From positions 22,019-86,018 of the forward strand of contig JAUVXU010000007.1 of the NCBI GenBank assembly GCA_030603445.1: a DNA stretch of 64,000 nt. Direction: 5' to 3'. Under the pieces are notes generated by a model. It was not told where the DNA came from. It did no database searches and saw only the letters and a program-made list of their open reading frames with translations. Shown here in pieces: positions 1 through 7,163 of the stretch. The stretch comes from Methanomicrobia archaeon. Lineage in GTDB: Archaea; Methanobacteriota_B; Thermococci; Methanofastidiosales; NM3. Position numbers and translations under genes: made by a program. Each line of letters starts with the position of its first letter. The first letter of the stretch is position 1.

Positions 1-432
1 ATATCCTATTATGCCAATGTTTTTTCCAGCAAGCTTCATGTTAAGAGGGGATAATTGTGAAAAAATACCTGATTTTAATGCATTTTGATGTATGGTTAGA
101 TTTTTTGATAGGGATAATAAGAGTGCGAGTGCATGTTCAGTAACAGATGCTGCGTTACTCCCTGAACCAGAAGCAACTAAAATTTTATTTGGAATAATGG
201 AAAAATCAATTCTATCCACTCCAGCAAAAAGAAACTGAATAAAACAGATATTATTCATCTTTGGTATTAGTGGGGCTACCTCCCTCCATGCTGGAACTAG
301 AAGTATATCGGCCCCGGATATATTGCACACCGGCGGCCCCTCATCAAGGAAATGTAAAGATTGGCCGCTCAATAATCGTTTGTATAGGGATTTTTCCTTT
401 TTAGTATATTTTCCGCCGATAAAGATTTCCAT
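1..432 (-). CDS. D-2-hydroxyacid dehydrogenase, N-terminal part (runs off window)
   Basis: Absent from the ORF track because it is cut by the window edge. Reading the minus strand from ATG at 432 gives 144 open codons to base 1. The protein contains GSNAASVTEHALALLLSLSK followed by LAGKNIGIIGY at the edge. The first is the helix typical of D-isomer-specific 2-hydroxyacid dehydrogenases (PGDH/GyaR/DdH family), and the second begins the NAD-binding Rossmann GxGxxG motif. The substrate cannot be told because the catalytic Arg/Glu/His part lies outside. The N-terminal 'catalytic' domain looks short compared with SerA, so this is more likely a general 2-ketoacid reductase or a divergent family member. 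Confidence 0.75.
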   Translation of the reverse strand, partial: MEIFIGGKYTKKEKSLYKRLLSGQSLHFLDEGPPVCNISGADILLVPAWREVAPLIPKMNNICFIQFLFAGVDRIDFSIIPNKILVASGSGSNAASVTEHALALLLSLSKNLTIHQNALKSGIFSQLSPLNMKLAGKNIGIIGY

Positions 433-519
433 ATTAATAATATTGTGATACTACATTATATTATTAATTGTTCTTGAAAAAAATATGATCTTGTGGACGA
501 TGCGATTGAATTCTTTATA

Positions 520-1011
520 TTATAAGAAATCGTTATCTGCCAACCAAGTGTCTATCTGTTCATCGACTTCATCTTGTTTCTTATTCATGTACTCTATGAT
601 AGATTCGTACTGTTTTGCAAGTTCAGTCTCTTTTAACCATTCCCCAATAGCAACGTTGGCCTCATCTTCTTTTTTCTCAATATGCTCTTCGATTTTTCCA
701 TAGACTTCCATAAGGTCATTTTTCTCTAACCAATTGTCTATTTGTTCATCATTTAGGTCTTCATCTTGCATATACGCCTCTATTTTTTTATATTCGTCTT
801 TACAGCTGTTATCTTCTAGCCATTTGTCAATTGATTTGTTTATTTCTACTTCTTTTTCTTGAATGAATGAATTTATCTTATCGTAGGATTCCTTAAGGTC
901 ATTTTCCTCCAACCAACTGTCTATTTGTTTATCGACTTCATCTTGTCTTGACTGTATGTATTCTATTATCTTGTTTTGTGCTTCAAGATTCTCTGCAGTG
1001 TTATTTTCCAT
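520..1011 (-). CDS. acidic helical protein made of five ~31-residue repeats
   Basis: A protein of 163 residues if started at the second ATG (1011). That ATG has GGAGGG five bases upstream, whereas the ORF-track ATG at 1026 overlaps this Shine-Dalgarno. The whole protein is five tandem copies of a unit of about 30 residues with the consensus xxIxxYIQxxxDEVDxQIDxWLEENDLxxxY; examples are QIDSWLEENDL, SIDKWLEDNS and QIDTWLADNDF. It is very acidic, almost all predicted helix, and has no Cys, signal peptide or membrane segment. I do not recognise a family. The repeat form suggests a protein-binding or solenoid/coiled-coil scaffold. It stands alone, with AT-rich non-coding DNA on both sides. Confidence 0.75.
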   Translation of the reverse strand: MENNTAENLEAQNKIIEYIQSRQDEVDKQIDSWLEENDLKESYDKINSFIQEKEVEINKSIDKWLEDNSCKDEYKKIEAYMQDEDLNDEQIDNWLEKNDLMEVYGKIEEHIEKKEDEANVAIGEWLKETELAKQYESIIEYMNKKQDEVDEQIDTWLADNDFL

Positions 1012-1217
1012 TTTTATTCCCTCCATTCTAATAATTTATATTATAATAGGTATGTTTTGGTAAGAGAGTTAATACGCCTTTTATTACTTTTGGTGATTAG
1101 TGGGGTTTAGGATAAATTGGATGGATAAAAATATTTTTGTATTTTTAAAAGTTATAAAGAATGTAATCTATATTATTAAATGATGTTTTTATTACTATTC
1201 AAAAAACCATGCCACAG

Positions 1218-1544
1218 TTAAATTAAAGATACATCTTTCCAAAAATCGGAGTCAAGTTTAAGTTCTTCAGAAGATTTTATCCATAAACAAAGTTCATCTA
1301 GTTTTTCTTGGACCCACCTTTTTTCTTTTTTTATAGAGTTATACCACAGATATTCTAAATAATGCCCTAGTGTAGGAGGGTAATCTACTTGATCCAAGTT
1401 TAGCATATCATAGAGGTATGGTTCTCCTCTTTTATCACAGTCGCCACTAATTCCTGCATGTTTTACATACCAACCATTATTTGTAAATTTGATGCCATAA
1501 ACATTTTCATGTTTCCACTTGTTTGAATATACTGTAAACTTCAT
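1218..1544 (-). CDS. hypothetical protein, 108 aa
   Basis: A compact, soluble-looking protein rich in Trp and Tyr, with seven Trp in 108 residues. It begins MKFTVYSNKW with ATG at 1544. No catalytic motif, membrane segment or Cys pair is evident, and I do not recognise the family. It is monocistronic, with 190 bp of AT-rich DNA between it and the repeat protein. The aromatic-rich composition and good codon structure argue that it is real rather than a chance ORF. Confidence 0.55.
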   Translation of the reverse strand: MKFTVYSNKWKHENVYGIKFTNNGWYVKHAGISGDCDKRGEPYLYDMLNLDQVDYPPTLGHYLEYLWYNSIKKEKRWVQEKLDELCLWIKSSEELKLDSDFWKDVSLI

Positions 1545-1600
1545 TTTATTATCACTTTGATTAATTTATATCCGTGGCTATTGCAATTATGCACTCTTTT

Positions 1601-2164
1601 TTAGATATTTCTATTTTTAAGTGAGAATCCATAGCTGCCTATGATATCTCCTATCGCGTAATATTGGCCTTGTGTATACACTAGAATGTCCATATTATCC
1701 AGGTCAGGTGCATTGTTTTTCAAAATACTGGAATCTATTGCAACATTGACTATCTGTCCTATAAACAGGTCATGGGAGCCTATATGTATTGTTTTGTCAA
1801 GATAACACTCTATACTGATTGGGCATTCTTTTATGCGAGGGGAGTTGACTTTAGTTGATCTTTCTATGGTAAAATCACATACATCGAATTTAGAATGGTT
1901 CCTTCCAGAAATATTTCCGCACAAATCTACTTTCTCTACATCGGAAGCGCGGGGCAAATTTATTACAAAATCTTTGTTCTCAAGTATCAGGTTGTATGAG
2001 TATCTTGAAGGTGTCATAGCTATAGAAACCATTGGAGGATCACGGCATACTGTGGAAGCCCATGCAATTGTTATGATGTTTGGGTTTTCGAATGTTCCAC
2101 ATGAAACGAGTAGTGCAGGATTTGGAAAAAGCGCTGTAAACGGCGGTACATCTTGCTTTCGCAT
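1601..2164 (-). CDS. flavin reductase-like / flavoredoxin-like FMN-binding protein
   Basis: A 187-residue protein of the flavin-reductase-like split-barrel family. The N-terminus (ALLVSCGTFENPNIITIAWA), the PPMVSIAM segment, the NKDFVINLP segment and the C-terminal GDIIGSYGFSLK correspond to the usual flavoredoxin order of FMN-contacting loops. Archaeal members bind FMN and serve as electron carriers or NAD(P)H:flavin reductases. The partner cannot be read from the sequence. The family name is well supported and the physiological role is not. Confidence 0.8.
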   Translation of the reverse strand: MRKQDVPPFTALFPNPALLVSCGTFENPNIITIAWASTVCRDPPMVSIAMTPSRYSYNLILENKDFVINLPRASDVEKVDLCGNISGRNHSKFDVCDFTIERSTKVNSPRIKECPISIECYLDKTIHIGSHDLFIGQIVNVAIDSSILKNNAPDLDNMDILVYTQGQYYAIGDIIGSYGFSLKNRNI

Positions 2165-2204
2165 AATATATCTTTTGAATCAATAATATAAAAACTTACG
2201 GTAA

Positions 2205-2579
2205 TTATAAAGTGGATTGCCTTTGATATTTATCAAGACCCATTTTTTGATCTCCTAAAAAATAAGACAATATAAATTCCCAAGCATGTTCATATCCTAT
2301 CATTGCATTGTCTCTGAAGTTTTGTTTTATCCTACGTTTGCATATTTCTCGTTGATTATTTATCATCTCTGCGGGCAACTGCGAATTCACAAGTTTATAA
2401 AAAATACTGTCTTTTTCTTTGTTAACGCATGCGCCAACAAGTCCATTAAGTGCTAACTGGTATCCCTTTTCATAATTTGACTCCGGGGATTTAAATGTGG
2501 AGAGTATGTCACGGGCCTTAGGAATATCATCTTTTTCAAGAAATCTTACAATAGATATTATGTCTAGTTCTGTAATCAT
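2205..2579 (-). CDS. hypothetical archaeal protein, 124 aa, coupled to FAU-1
   Basis: Starts at ATG 2579, overlapping the last codons of the FAU-1 gene by four bases, so it is almost certainly translationally coupled. It appears all-helical (ELDIISIVRFLEKDDIPKARDIL and onward), with a basic CKRRIKQNFRDNAM segment and an aromatic YEHAWEFILSYF helix. I do not recognise a domain. The tight coupling to a putative ribonuclease suggests an accessory role in RNA metabolism, which is inference only. Confidence 0.65.
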   Translation of the reverse strand: MITELDIISIVRFLEKDDIPKARDILSTFKSPESNYEKGYQLALNGLVGACVNKEKDSIFYKLVNSQLPAEMINNQREICKRRIKQNFRDNAMIGYEHAWEFILSYFLGDQKMGLDKYQRQSTL

Positions 2580-3955
2580 AGTATCTCACTTTCGTCTAAG
2601 TTTTTCAATGTGACTGCTTCATTCATTACAATCTCTGCTATTTTTTTTGAGAAAATACCTTCTTCCACACGTTTATAGACAACGTCCTCGTTTAGTATCT
2701 TAGATACGCCATCAGGATATTTTATGACAGCTGCTTCAAGGTCAACATAGCGAATTTTTGTTGGAAATATTTCTATTGGTGTGCATATGTTGTAATATTC
2801 GCCTTTTATGTTGTTGTTCTTGTCGTAATATACATATTTAAAATGCCATTGTCCTTCTTCCATCTCTGTTAAGGCATAATCTCCGTTTTCTTTTTTTATG
2901 TTTAATCCTTCATAGTAGCCACGTGGAAGAAAATATCGTTTTAGCTTAATATAGGGGGGCGCGTATTTTTTTACTTTGCCACCTTCAATATAAATGGGGC
3001 GGGCTGCAGGTTTTACATGTTCTAATACAATATCGTCTCCAATCTTTGGGCCTTTTATTTGCCTGAATACAGAATGAAATATTTGATCTATAGTTGGAAC
3101 ATCGCACTCTACTTTGATTTTTTCGACGACATCTACTGCAAAAGATACGTCCCTTCCTGATGATTTTAGCATATGATGGAGAGATAGAGTTGGGGCAATG
3201 CTACTTCTTAAGTTGTCAAGTTTTTTCTTTGCAGGGCCCCCGAATATTATATTCATGTGGCTTTTACCTGCTTTAATTATGCCTGGTTCTTCAAGTTGTG
3301 CAAATTTTTCCATGACGTACTCTGCATTGCTTGAAAGCTTTTCTGCTTCACCAAGCAATATTTTCTCTTCCACATATTCAGAGGACGTCCTCCACAATAT
3401 ACCAAAGTTTTTCTGCTTTGCTTTGTTCCCTATATCAAATAGTCTTCTACGTTCGTTTTCGTCATGTATCTTTCTTGATATTTTGACATCGTCTTCTGGA
3501 ATAATCACGCAATACTCTCCGGAGAATGTAATACGCATTGTCAGAATGGGTTTATCATTCATTTCAAGTACTTGTACTAATACATCCTCATCTTTTGTGA
3601 GTTCGGGCAATATTCCTACGTCCTGTCCAAGGTTAACGATTGATTCGTTATTGGTTTTAATTACCCTGCCTTTGTATATGCCATATAAATCGATATTTGA
3701 TTTTAGGATAAATATGTCAGTGAAAGATTCTTCAAAGTCTTTGGCTATCTTGTTTAAAGATTCCCTGTCCCCGACTAATGAGATTCCATTTAAGTCTCTG
3801 GAATGTTTTATATCTACATTTGGCGCATCATGCGTTTCTTGATTTGGAAAACGTTCGCGCATTGCGTCTGACATCTGATTTACCATATACCCTTTGCTAA
3901 CTAAGAATTTTGTAAGGGCAGAAGTGTAAATTCCCCTAATCCTTATTATTGTCAT
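2576..3955 (-). CDS. probable ribonuclease FAU-1 (RNase E/G-like, AU-binding)
   Basis: About 459 residues. The ORF-track ATG at 3967 is followed by GGTGA and a second ATG at 3955 with ideal spacing, so MTIIRIRGIY is the preferred start. The N-terminal half resembles the S1/RNase E/G-like core of archaeal FAU-1. The C-terminal ~130 residues match the DUF402 pattern (GQWHFKYVYYDKNNNIKGEYYNI). Family members bind AU-rich RNA and process rRNA precursors. The upstream coiled-coil gene overlaps its start and the small downstream ORF overlaps its stop, which indicates a three-gene operon. Confidence 0.85.
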   Translation of the reverse strand: MTIIRIRGIYTSALTKFLVSKGYMVNQMSDAMRERFPNQETHDAPNVDIKHSRDLNGISLVGDRESLNKIAKDFEESFTDIFILKSNIDLYGIYKGRVIKTNNESIVNLGQDVGILPELTKDEDVLVQVLEMNDKPILTMRITFSGEYCVIIPEDDVKISRKIHDENERRRLFDIGNKAKQKNFGILWRTSSEYVEEKILLGEAEKLSSNAEYVMEKFAQLEEPGIIKAGKSHMNIIFGGPAKKKLDNLRSSIAPTLSLHHMLKSSGRDVSFAVDVVEKIKVECDVPTIDQIFHSVFRQIKGPKIGDDIVLEHVKPAARPIYIEGGKVKKYAPPYIKLKRYFLPRGYYEGLNIKKENGDYALTEMEEGQWHFKYVYYDKNNNIKGEYYNICTPIEIFPTKIRYVDLEAAVIKYPDGVSKILNEDVVYKRVEEGIFSKKIAEIVMNEAVTLKNLDESEIL

Positions 3956-4733
3956 CTTGTTCACCATATTTGTATACTTTTATTCCCCCTCGCATTTTGT
4001 ATTGTAATATTTCATATTGTGCGAGCTCTTCAAGTGCTTCATCTATTCTCTTTTTTGTAATAGGAAGTGTCTTTTCTATAAATCTTGGTTCAATCCATGA
4101 GACATTTTGTTTGTGTAATTCAATAACCTCTTTTAGGACATGGGCTTCATCATTTTCTAAAAAGTCTGTAGGATTCTTCTTTATCATAAGAGATATTTTC
4201 TTTTCGCATTTCTCTACTCTACTATTGAGCTGGGCCATATTTTTTGTTAGTTCTTCTGTTTTTGTTGTGATGTTCTGTGTTTTTTTCTCTTCAATTAGCG
4301 GTCTGAAGAGTGATTCAGTTATCTCAGATGCAAGTTCACCAATAAGTAAAGAGAGTACGTATTCTGTACTTGTGATGTTTCGTTTTAATGATGTTAAATA
4401 TTTGTTGTAAGTTGTTCTATCCTTTGCAAGGTATGCTTCTTTTAGGGATTCGATTTTCAATAAGATCTGATAGAAATATTTTGAGAGTTCGGTTGAATCA
4501 GTGTATAGATTTTTATTTACAAATAGTGCACTACTTTTTTTTCCAATTTCTTCCATGTTAAAAATTAAGTATGAAAAGGAGTTGTAAAGCACATTTAGAG
4601 TTTCTATTTCGGGCTTATTTAATTCCATTTGTTGTATTAAATCAGTAATTTGTAGAAATTCATTTTTTATGTCCTTTATTTGATTTTGTAAAACATCTAT
4701 TTCATCTTTGTGTAGGGATTTCATATTTTCCAT
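3936..4733 (-). CDS. coiled-coil protein with C-terminal winged-helix-like domain
   Basis: A 265-residue protein not assigned to a known family. Residues about 5-45 and 140-185 are charged heptad-like coiled coils. The last ~65 residues (FIEKTLPITKKRIDEALEEL... MRGGIKVYKYGEQ) have the shape of a winged helix ending in a beta-wing. No Cys clusters or catalytic motifs are evident. It is first in an operon with FAU-1 and diverges from a small HTH gene across a 148-bp promoter region. A DNA- or RNA-binding regulator is plausible but unproven. Confidence 0.6.
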   Translation of the reverse strand: MENMKSLHKDEIDVLQNQIKDIKNEFLQITDLIQQMELNKPEIETLNVLYNSFSYLIFNMEEIGKKSSALFVNKNLYTDSTELSKYFYQILLKIESLKEAYLAKDRTTYNKYLTSLKRNITSTEYVLSLLIGELASEITESLFRPLIEEKKTQNITTKTEELTKNMAQLNSRVEKCEKKISLMIKKNPTDFLENDEAHVLKEVIELHKQNVSWIEPRFIEKTLPITKKRIDEALEELAQYEILQYKMRGGIKVYKYGEQDDNNKD

Positions 4734-4781
4734 TGTATATCTATTGTTTATTTTTTATATATTAATATTTTGTATTTTTTG

Positions 4782-4798
4782 TTTGTTTAATGAACAAA
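4782..4798. promoter_or_regulatory. palindrome in divergent promoter region
   Basis: TTTGTT-TAATG-AACAAA is a perfect 6-bp inverted repeat. It lies between the divergent coiled-coil/FAU-1 operon and the HTH gene at 4882. TATA-like AT-rich DNA (TTTTTTATATATTAATA) lies just to its left. Its position suggests an operator, perhaps for the HTH protein, but such short palindromes occur by chance in AT-rich DNA. Confidence 0.3.
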
Positions 4799-4881
4799 AG
4801 AATCAATTAATTATAATTTTCTTGATATTGGCATAATATTCTAATAGTGGAGTAGAACATAACTTCTTTTGGTGACAATAA

Positions 4882-5220
4882 ATGTCTAAAGAAAAATCGA
4901 CTAAAAATGTTATTTTATATTATACCCGTGGCATGCATAGTCAGGAGATTGCAGCTAGGCTGCTAATGGACGTATCCTCAGTAACTGAGATTATTAATGA
5001 TTATGAAAAAGAAGCAAAAGGAATCATAAAAAATGATAAGCAATACTCTTTCGTATTAGATCAACTTCATAATATTATTATTGCATTACAAAAAAACATC
5101 GAAAGTTTCCTTGAAGAAAAAAAATATATGGAACACAATAGAAGTTATGACAACTTATTATCGGCTATTGAGTTATATATCAAGGCTTTGGAACTAAAAG
5201 AGAAGAAAAAATCAGAATAG
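4882..5220 (+). CDS. small HTH protein (112 aa)
   Basis: The start is supported by GGTGAC six bases upstream. The N-terminal ~45 residues (YYTRGMHSQEIAARLLMDVSSVTEIINDY) form a classical helix-turn-helix of the sigma-70 region 4 or Trp-repressor type, followed by two long amphipathic helices that probably dimerise. It could be a local transcription regulator. It is divergent from the winged-helix coiled-coil gene, and its own promoter region contains a palindrome. The target is unknown. Confidence 0.6.
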   Translation: MSKEKSTKNVILYYTRGMHSQEIAARLLMDVSSVTEIINDYEKEAKGIIKNDKQYSFVLDQLHNIIIALQKNIESFLEEKKYMEHNRSYDNLLSAIELYIKALELKEKKKSE

Positions 5221-5284
5221 AATTCTTGACAAAAAGTATTAATAACTTTGAGGACAATATTTTTTAGAATTAGGGAGTTAAATT

Positions 5285-5665
5285 ATGATAGAGGAAATAA
5301 TTGGACTTAGCATAGTTCTGTTTATAATTGGTGTTATAATATCTTTTCTGACCTTAGCACTCTTTATATGGTTCGGTGCAAAAGTTGCATCAATAAAAAA
5401 TGCATCATACGGTAAAGCATTTTCTGCAGCAATTGCTATCACTATTTTTATTACGATAATAAATATAGTATTTATGACATTAAATATAGTTAGTAATGGT
5501 ATTATAGGTGTTTTAATTACTATATTGATAGCTATATGGGTTATAAAGTCTATTTTTTCTACTAATTGGGGAAAAGCATTCATAGCGTGGATATTTTCAA
5601 TAGTTGGCGCTATTTTAGCATGGATTTTCCTGATATTTGTTCTTGGTGCATCCTTTTTGTTCTAA
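5285..5665 (+). CDS. small integral membrane protein, four predicted TM helices
   Basis: A 126-residue hydrophobic protein with GGGAG upstream of ATG 5285. Four membrane spans are visible at roughly residues 5-32, 46-70, 72-90 and 97-125, with few charged residues (Lys/Asp only in loops). The family is not recognised. It could be a YIP1-like or RDD-like small membrane protein, but nothing specific supports this. It is separated from redox cluster 1 by 255 bp. Confidence 0.6.
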   Translation: MIEEIIGLSIVLFIIGVIISFLTLALFIWFGAKVASIKNASYGKAFSAAIAITIFITIINIVFMTLNIVSNGIIGVLITILIAIWVIKSIFSTNWGKAFIAWIFSIVGAILAWIFLIFVLGASFLF

Positions 5666-5713
5666 TCTCTTTTTTTCCTTCTTCTTCAGAAAAAAAATAT
5701 TATTTGGAATTTT

Positions 5714-5852
5714 GTGAAAGATTGTTTCACTTGTTTTAGAAATACTTTTATAATAATTATTTATATTGGTATTTAAAATATTAAAGATTTTAATAAAGTG
5801 TCATGTTTTTTGACAATAAATATTTAAATAGTCAAAAAAAGTGAACGTTTCA
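5714..5852 (+). promoter_or_regulatory. promoter/operator region of Hdr cluster 1
   Basis: The 255 bp before hdrC hold a TATA element (AATATTTAAATAG, about 5819-5831) that would start transcription near 5855. Two inverted repeats frame it: GTGAAA-GATTG-TTTCAC at 5714-5730 and TGAA-CGT-TTCA at 5842-5852. The second sits at the expected transcription start, a good place for a repressor site. Both contain GTTTCA, as do sites near the TATA box of cluster 2. The Shine-Dalgarno of hdrC is GGTGGA at 5910. Confidence 0.4.
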
Positions 5853-5920
5853 ATGATTAATAACTTTGTATTATTTAGAAAATAAACATTTAGTTTTATG
5901 TTAACACACGGTGGACATGT

Positions 5921-6358
5921 ATGTTGAATAGTATACACTCCTGCATGAAATGCGGAACATGTACTGGTTCTTGCCCTTCGGGTAGGGTCGTATCTTTTAG
6001 GACTCGCCAGCTTGTGGAGGAGCATTGTCTTGGTGAGATAGATCTTGATGACATTGCAATATGGTACTGTACTACTTGTTATAATTGTATGGAGCGGTGC
6101 CCACGAAATATTGATATAACTGATGATATTTTGCGTATTCGTGAGGAAGCATATAAACAAGGAAAAGTCTTACCTCAACACAAAGATATAATGTCTTATA
6201 TTTATAGAACGGGGCATGCAGTGCCCATTAATGAGGAGATAAAAGACCTTCGTGAATCATTAGGTTTATCTCGTATTCCGCCTACGACGCATAAATTCGA
6301 GGAAGCGCTCGGAATTGTCAGACTGTTGTTAGAAGAGGGGGGCTTTAATGACAAATGA
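5921..6358 (+). CDS. hdrC: heterodisulfide reductase subunit C (cluster 1)
   Basis: A 145-residue iron-sulfur protein that carries electrons between HdrA and HdrB. Two [4Fe-4S] motifs are intact, CMKCGTCTGSCP near the N-terminus and CTTCYNCMERCP around residue 50, with the usual SGR after the first. Its length is shorter than most HdrC because the C-terminal tail is reduced. It is the first gene of a six-gene operon and overlaps hdrB by 11 bp. GGTGGA five bases upstream fixes the start. Confidence 0.93.
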   Translation: MLNSIHSCMKCGTCTGSCPSGRVVSFRTRQLVEEHCLGEIDLDDIAIWYCTTCYNCMERCPRNIDITDDILRIREEAYKQGKVLPQHKDIMSYIYRTGHAVPINEEIKDLRESLGLSRIPPTTHKFEEALGIVRLLLEEGGFNDK

Positions 6359-7163
6359 TGAATTTGCTTTTTTTCTAGGATGTTTAATTCCAAACAGGTT
6401 ACCTGCGATCGAAAAAGCTTCACGTCTTGTTTGTGATAAGCTTGGTATTCGTCTATATGATATGGATGGGGCATCATGCTGCCCTGCGCCAGGCGTGATG
6501 AAGTCATTTGATAAGAATTTATGGTTAAAACTTGCTGCACGAAACCTCCAAATTAGTGAAAAAATGGGATATGATCTAATTACCATGTGCAATGGTTGTT
6601 ATGGCACCTTAAAGGACGCTTCAATGGAGCTAAAAGAAGATAAAGAGAAGTTATCTGATGTTAAGGAAACTCTAAATCGATTGGGGTTGTCTTTTGAAAA
6701 TGTGCCTAATGTATATCATCTCGTAGAGTACCTATACTTTGACTATGGGCTAGATAGGATAAGAGAGACTATTACAAACAAATTAAATCTTAATGTAGCA
6801 GTACATTATGGATGTCATTTGCTAAAACCAGTAAAGTATAGGCGCAGCGAGAATTTTGAGGTACCACAATTCTTCGATGAACTTGTTGAAATTACTGGTG
6901 CAAAAAGCATAAATTACCCAGAAAAAAGCACTTGCTGTGGCGCAGGTGGGGGCGTCCGCTCCGGAATGAAAGATGTTTCTCTTGAAATTGCTAAGAGAAA
7001 AGTTGCTTCGATTAAAGGAGCAGATTGTATTGTAACACCTTGTCCATTTTGTCATATGCAGTTAGAACAAGTCTCAAATATCCCTGTTTTGTATTATACA
7101 CAACTTTTGGCACTGGCAATGGATATTCCAAAAGATGTTTTGGGATTGGAGGTGGAGCTATGA
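6348..7163 (+). CDS. hdrB: heterodisulfide reductase subunit B (cluster 1)
   Basis: A 271-residue protein with two complete CCG domains: FFLGC...SCCPAPG...CNGCYG, then HYGCHL...TCCGAGGG...CPFCHM. These cysteines hold the two noncubane [4Fe-4S] clusters that reduce the CoM-S-S-CoB heterodisulfide in methanogens. All the Cys needed are present, so the site should be functional, although the substrate in this organism is inferred. The gene overlaps hdrC, and its stop overlaps the hdrA start as ATGA. Confidence 0.93.
   Translation: MTNDEFAFFLGCLIPNRLPAIEKASRLVCDKLGIRLYDMDGASCCPAPGVMKSFDKNLWLKLAARNLQISEKMGYDLITMCNGCYGTLKDASMELKEDKEKLSDVKETLNRLGLSFENVPNVYHLVEYLYFDYGLDRIRETITNKLNLNVAVHYGCHLLKPVKYRRSENFEVPQFFDELVEITGAKSINYPEKSTCCGAGGGVRSGMKDVSLEIAKRKVASIKGADCIVTPCPFCHMQLEQVSNIPVLYYTQLLALAMDIPKDVLGLEVEL

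Noticed and set aside
1833-2186. Plus-strand ORF opposite the flavin reductase gene, and many similar long antisense ORFs
   Set aside because: They are shadows of the real genes on the other strand, without ribosome sites or recognisable domains.
7025-7159. N-terminal extension of HdrA in the ORF track
   Set aside because: It lies inside hdrB in another frame; ATG 7160 has GGAGGTG upstream and an ATGA overlap with the hdrB stop.
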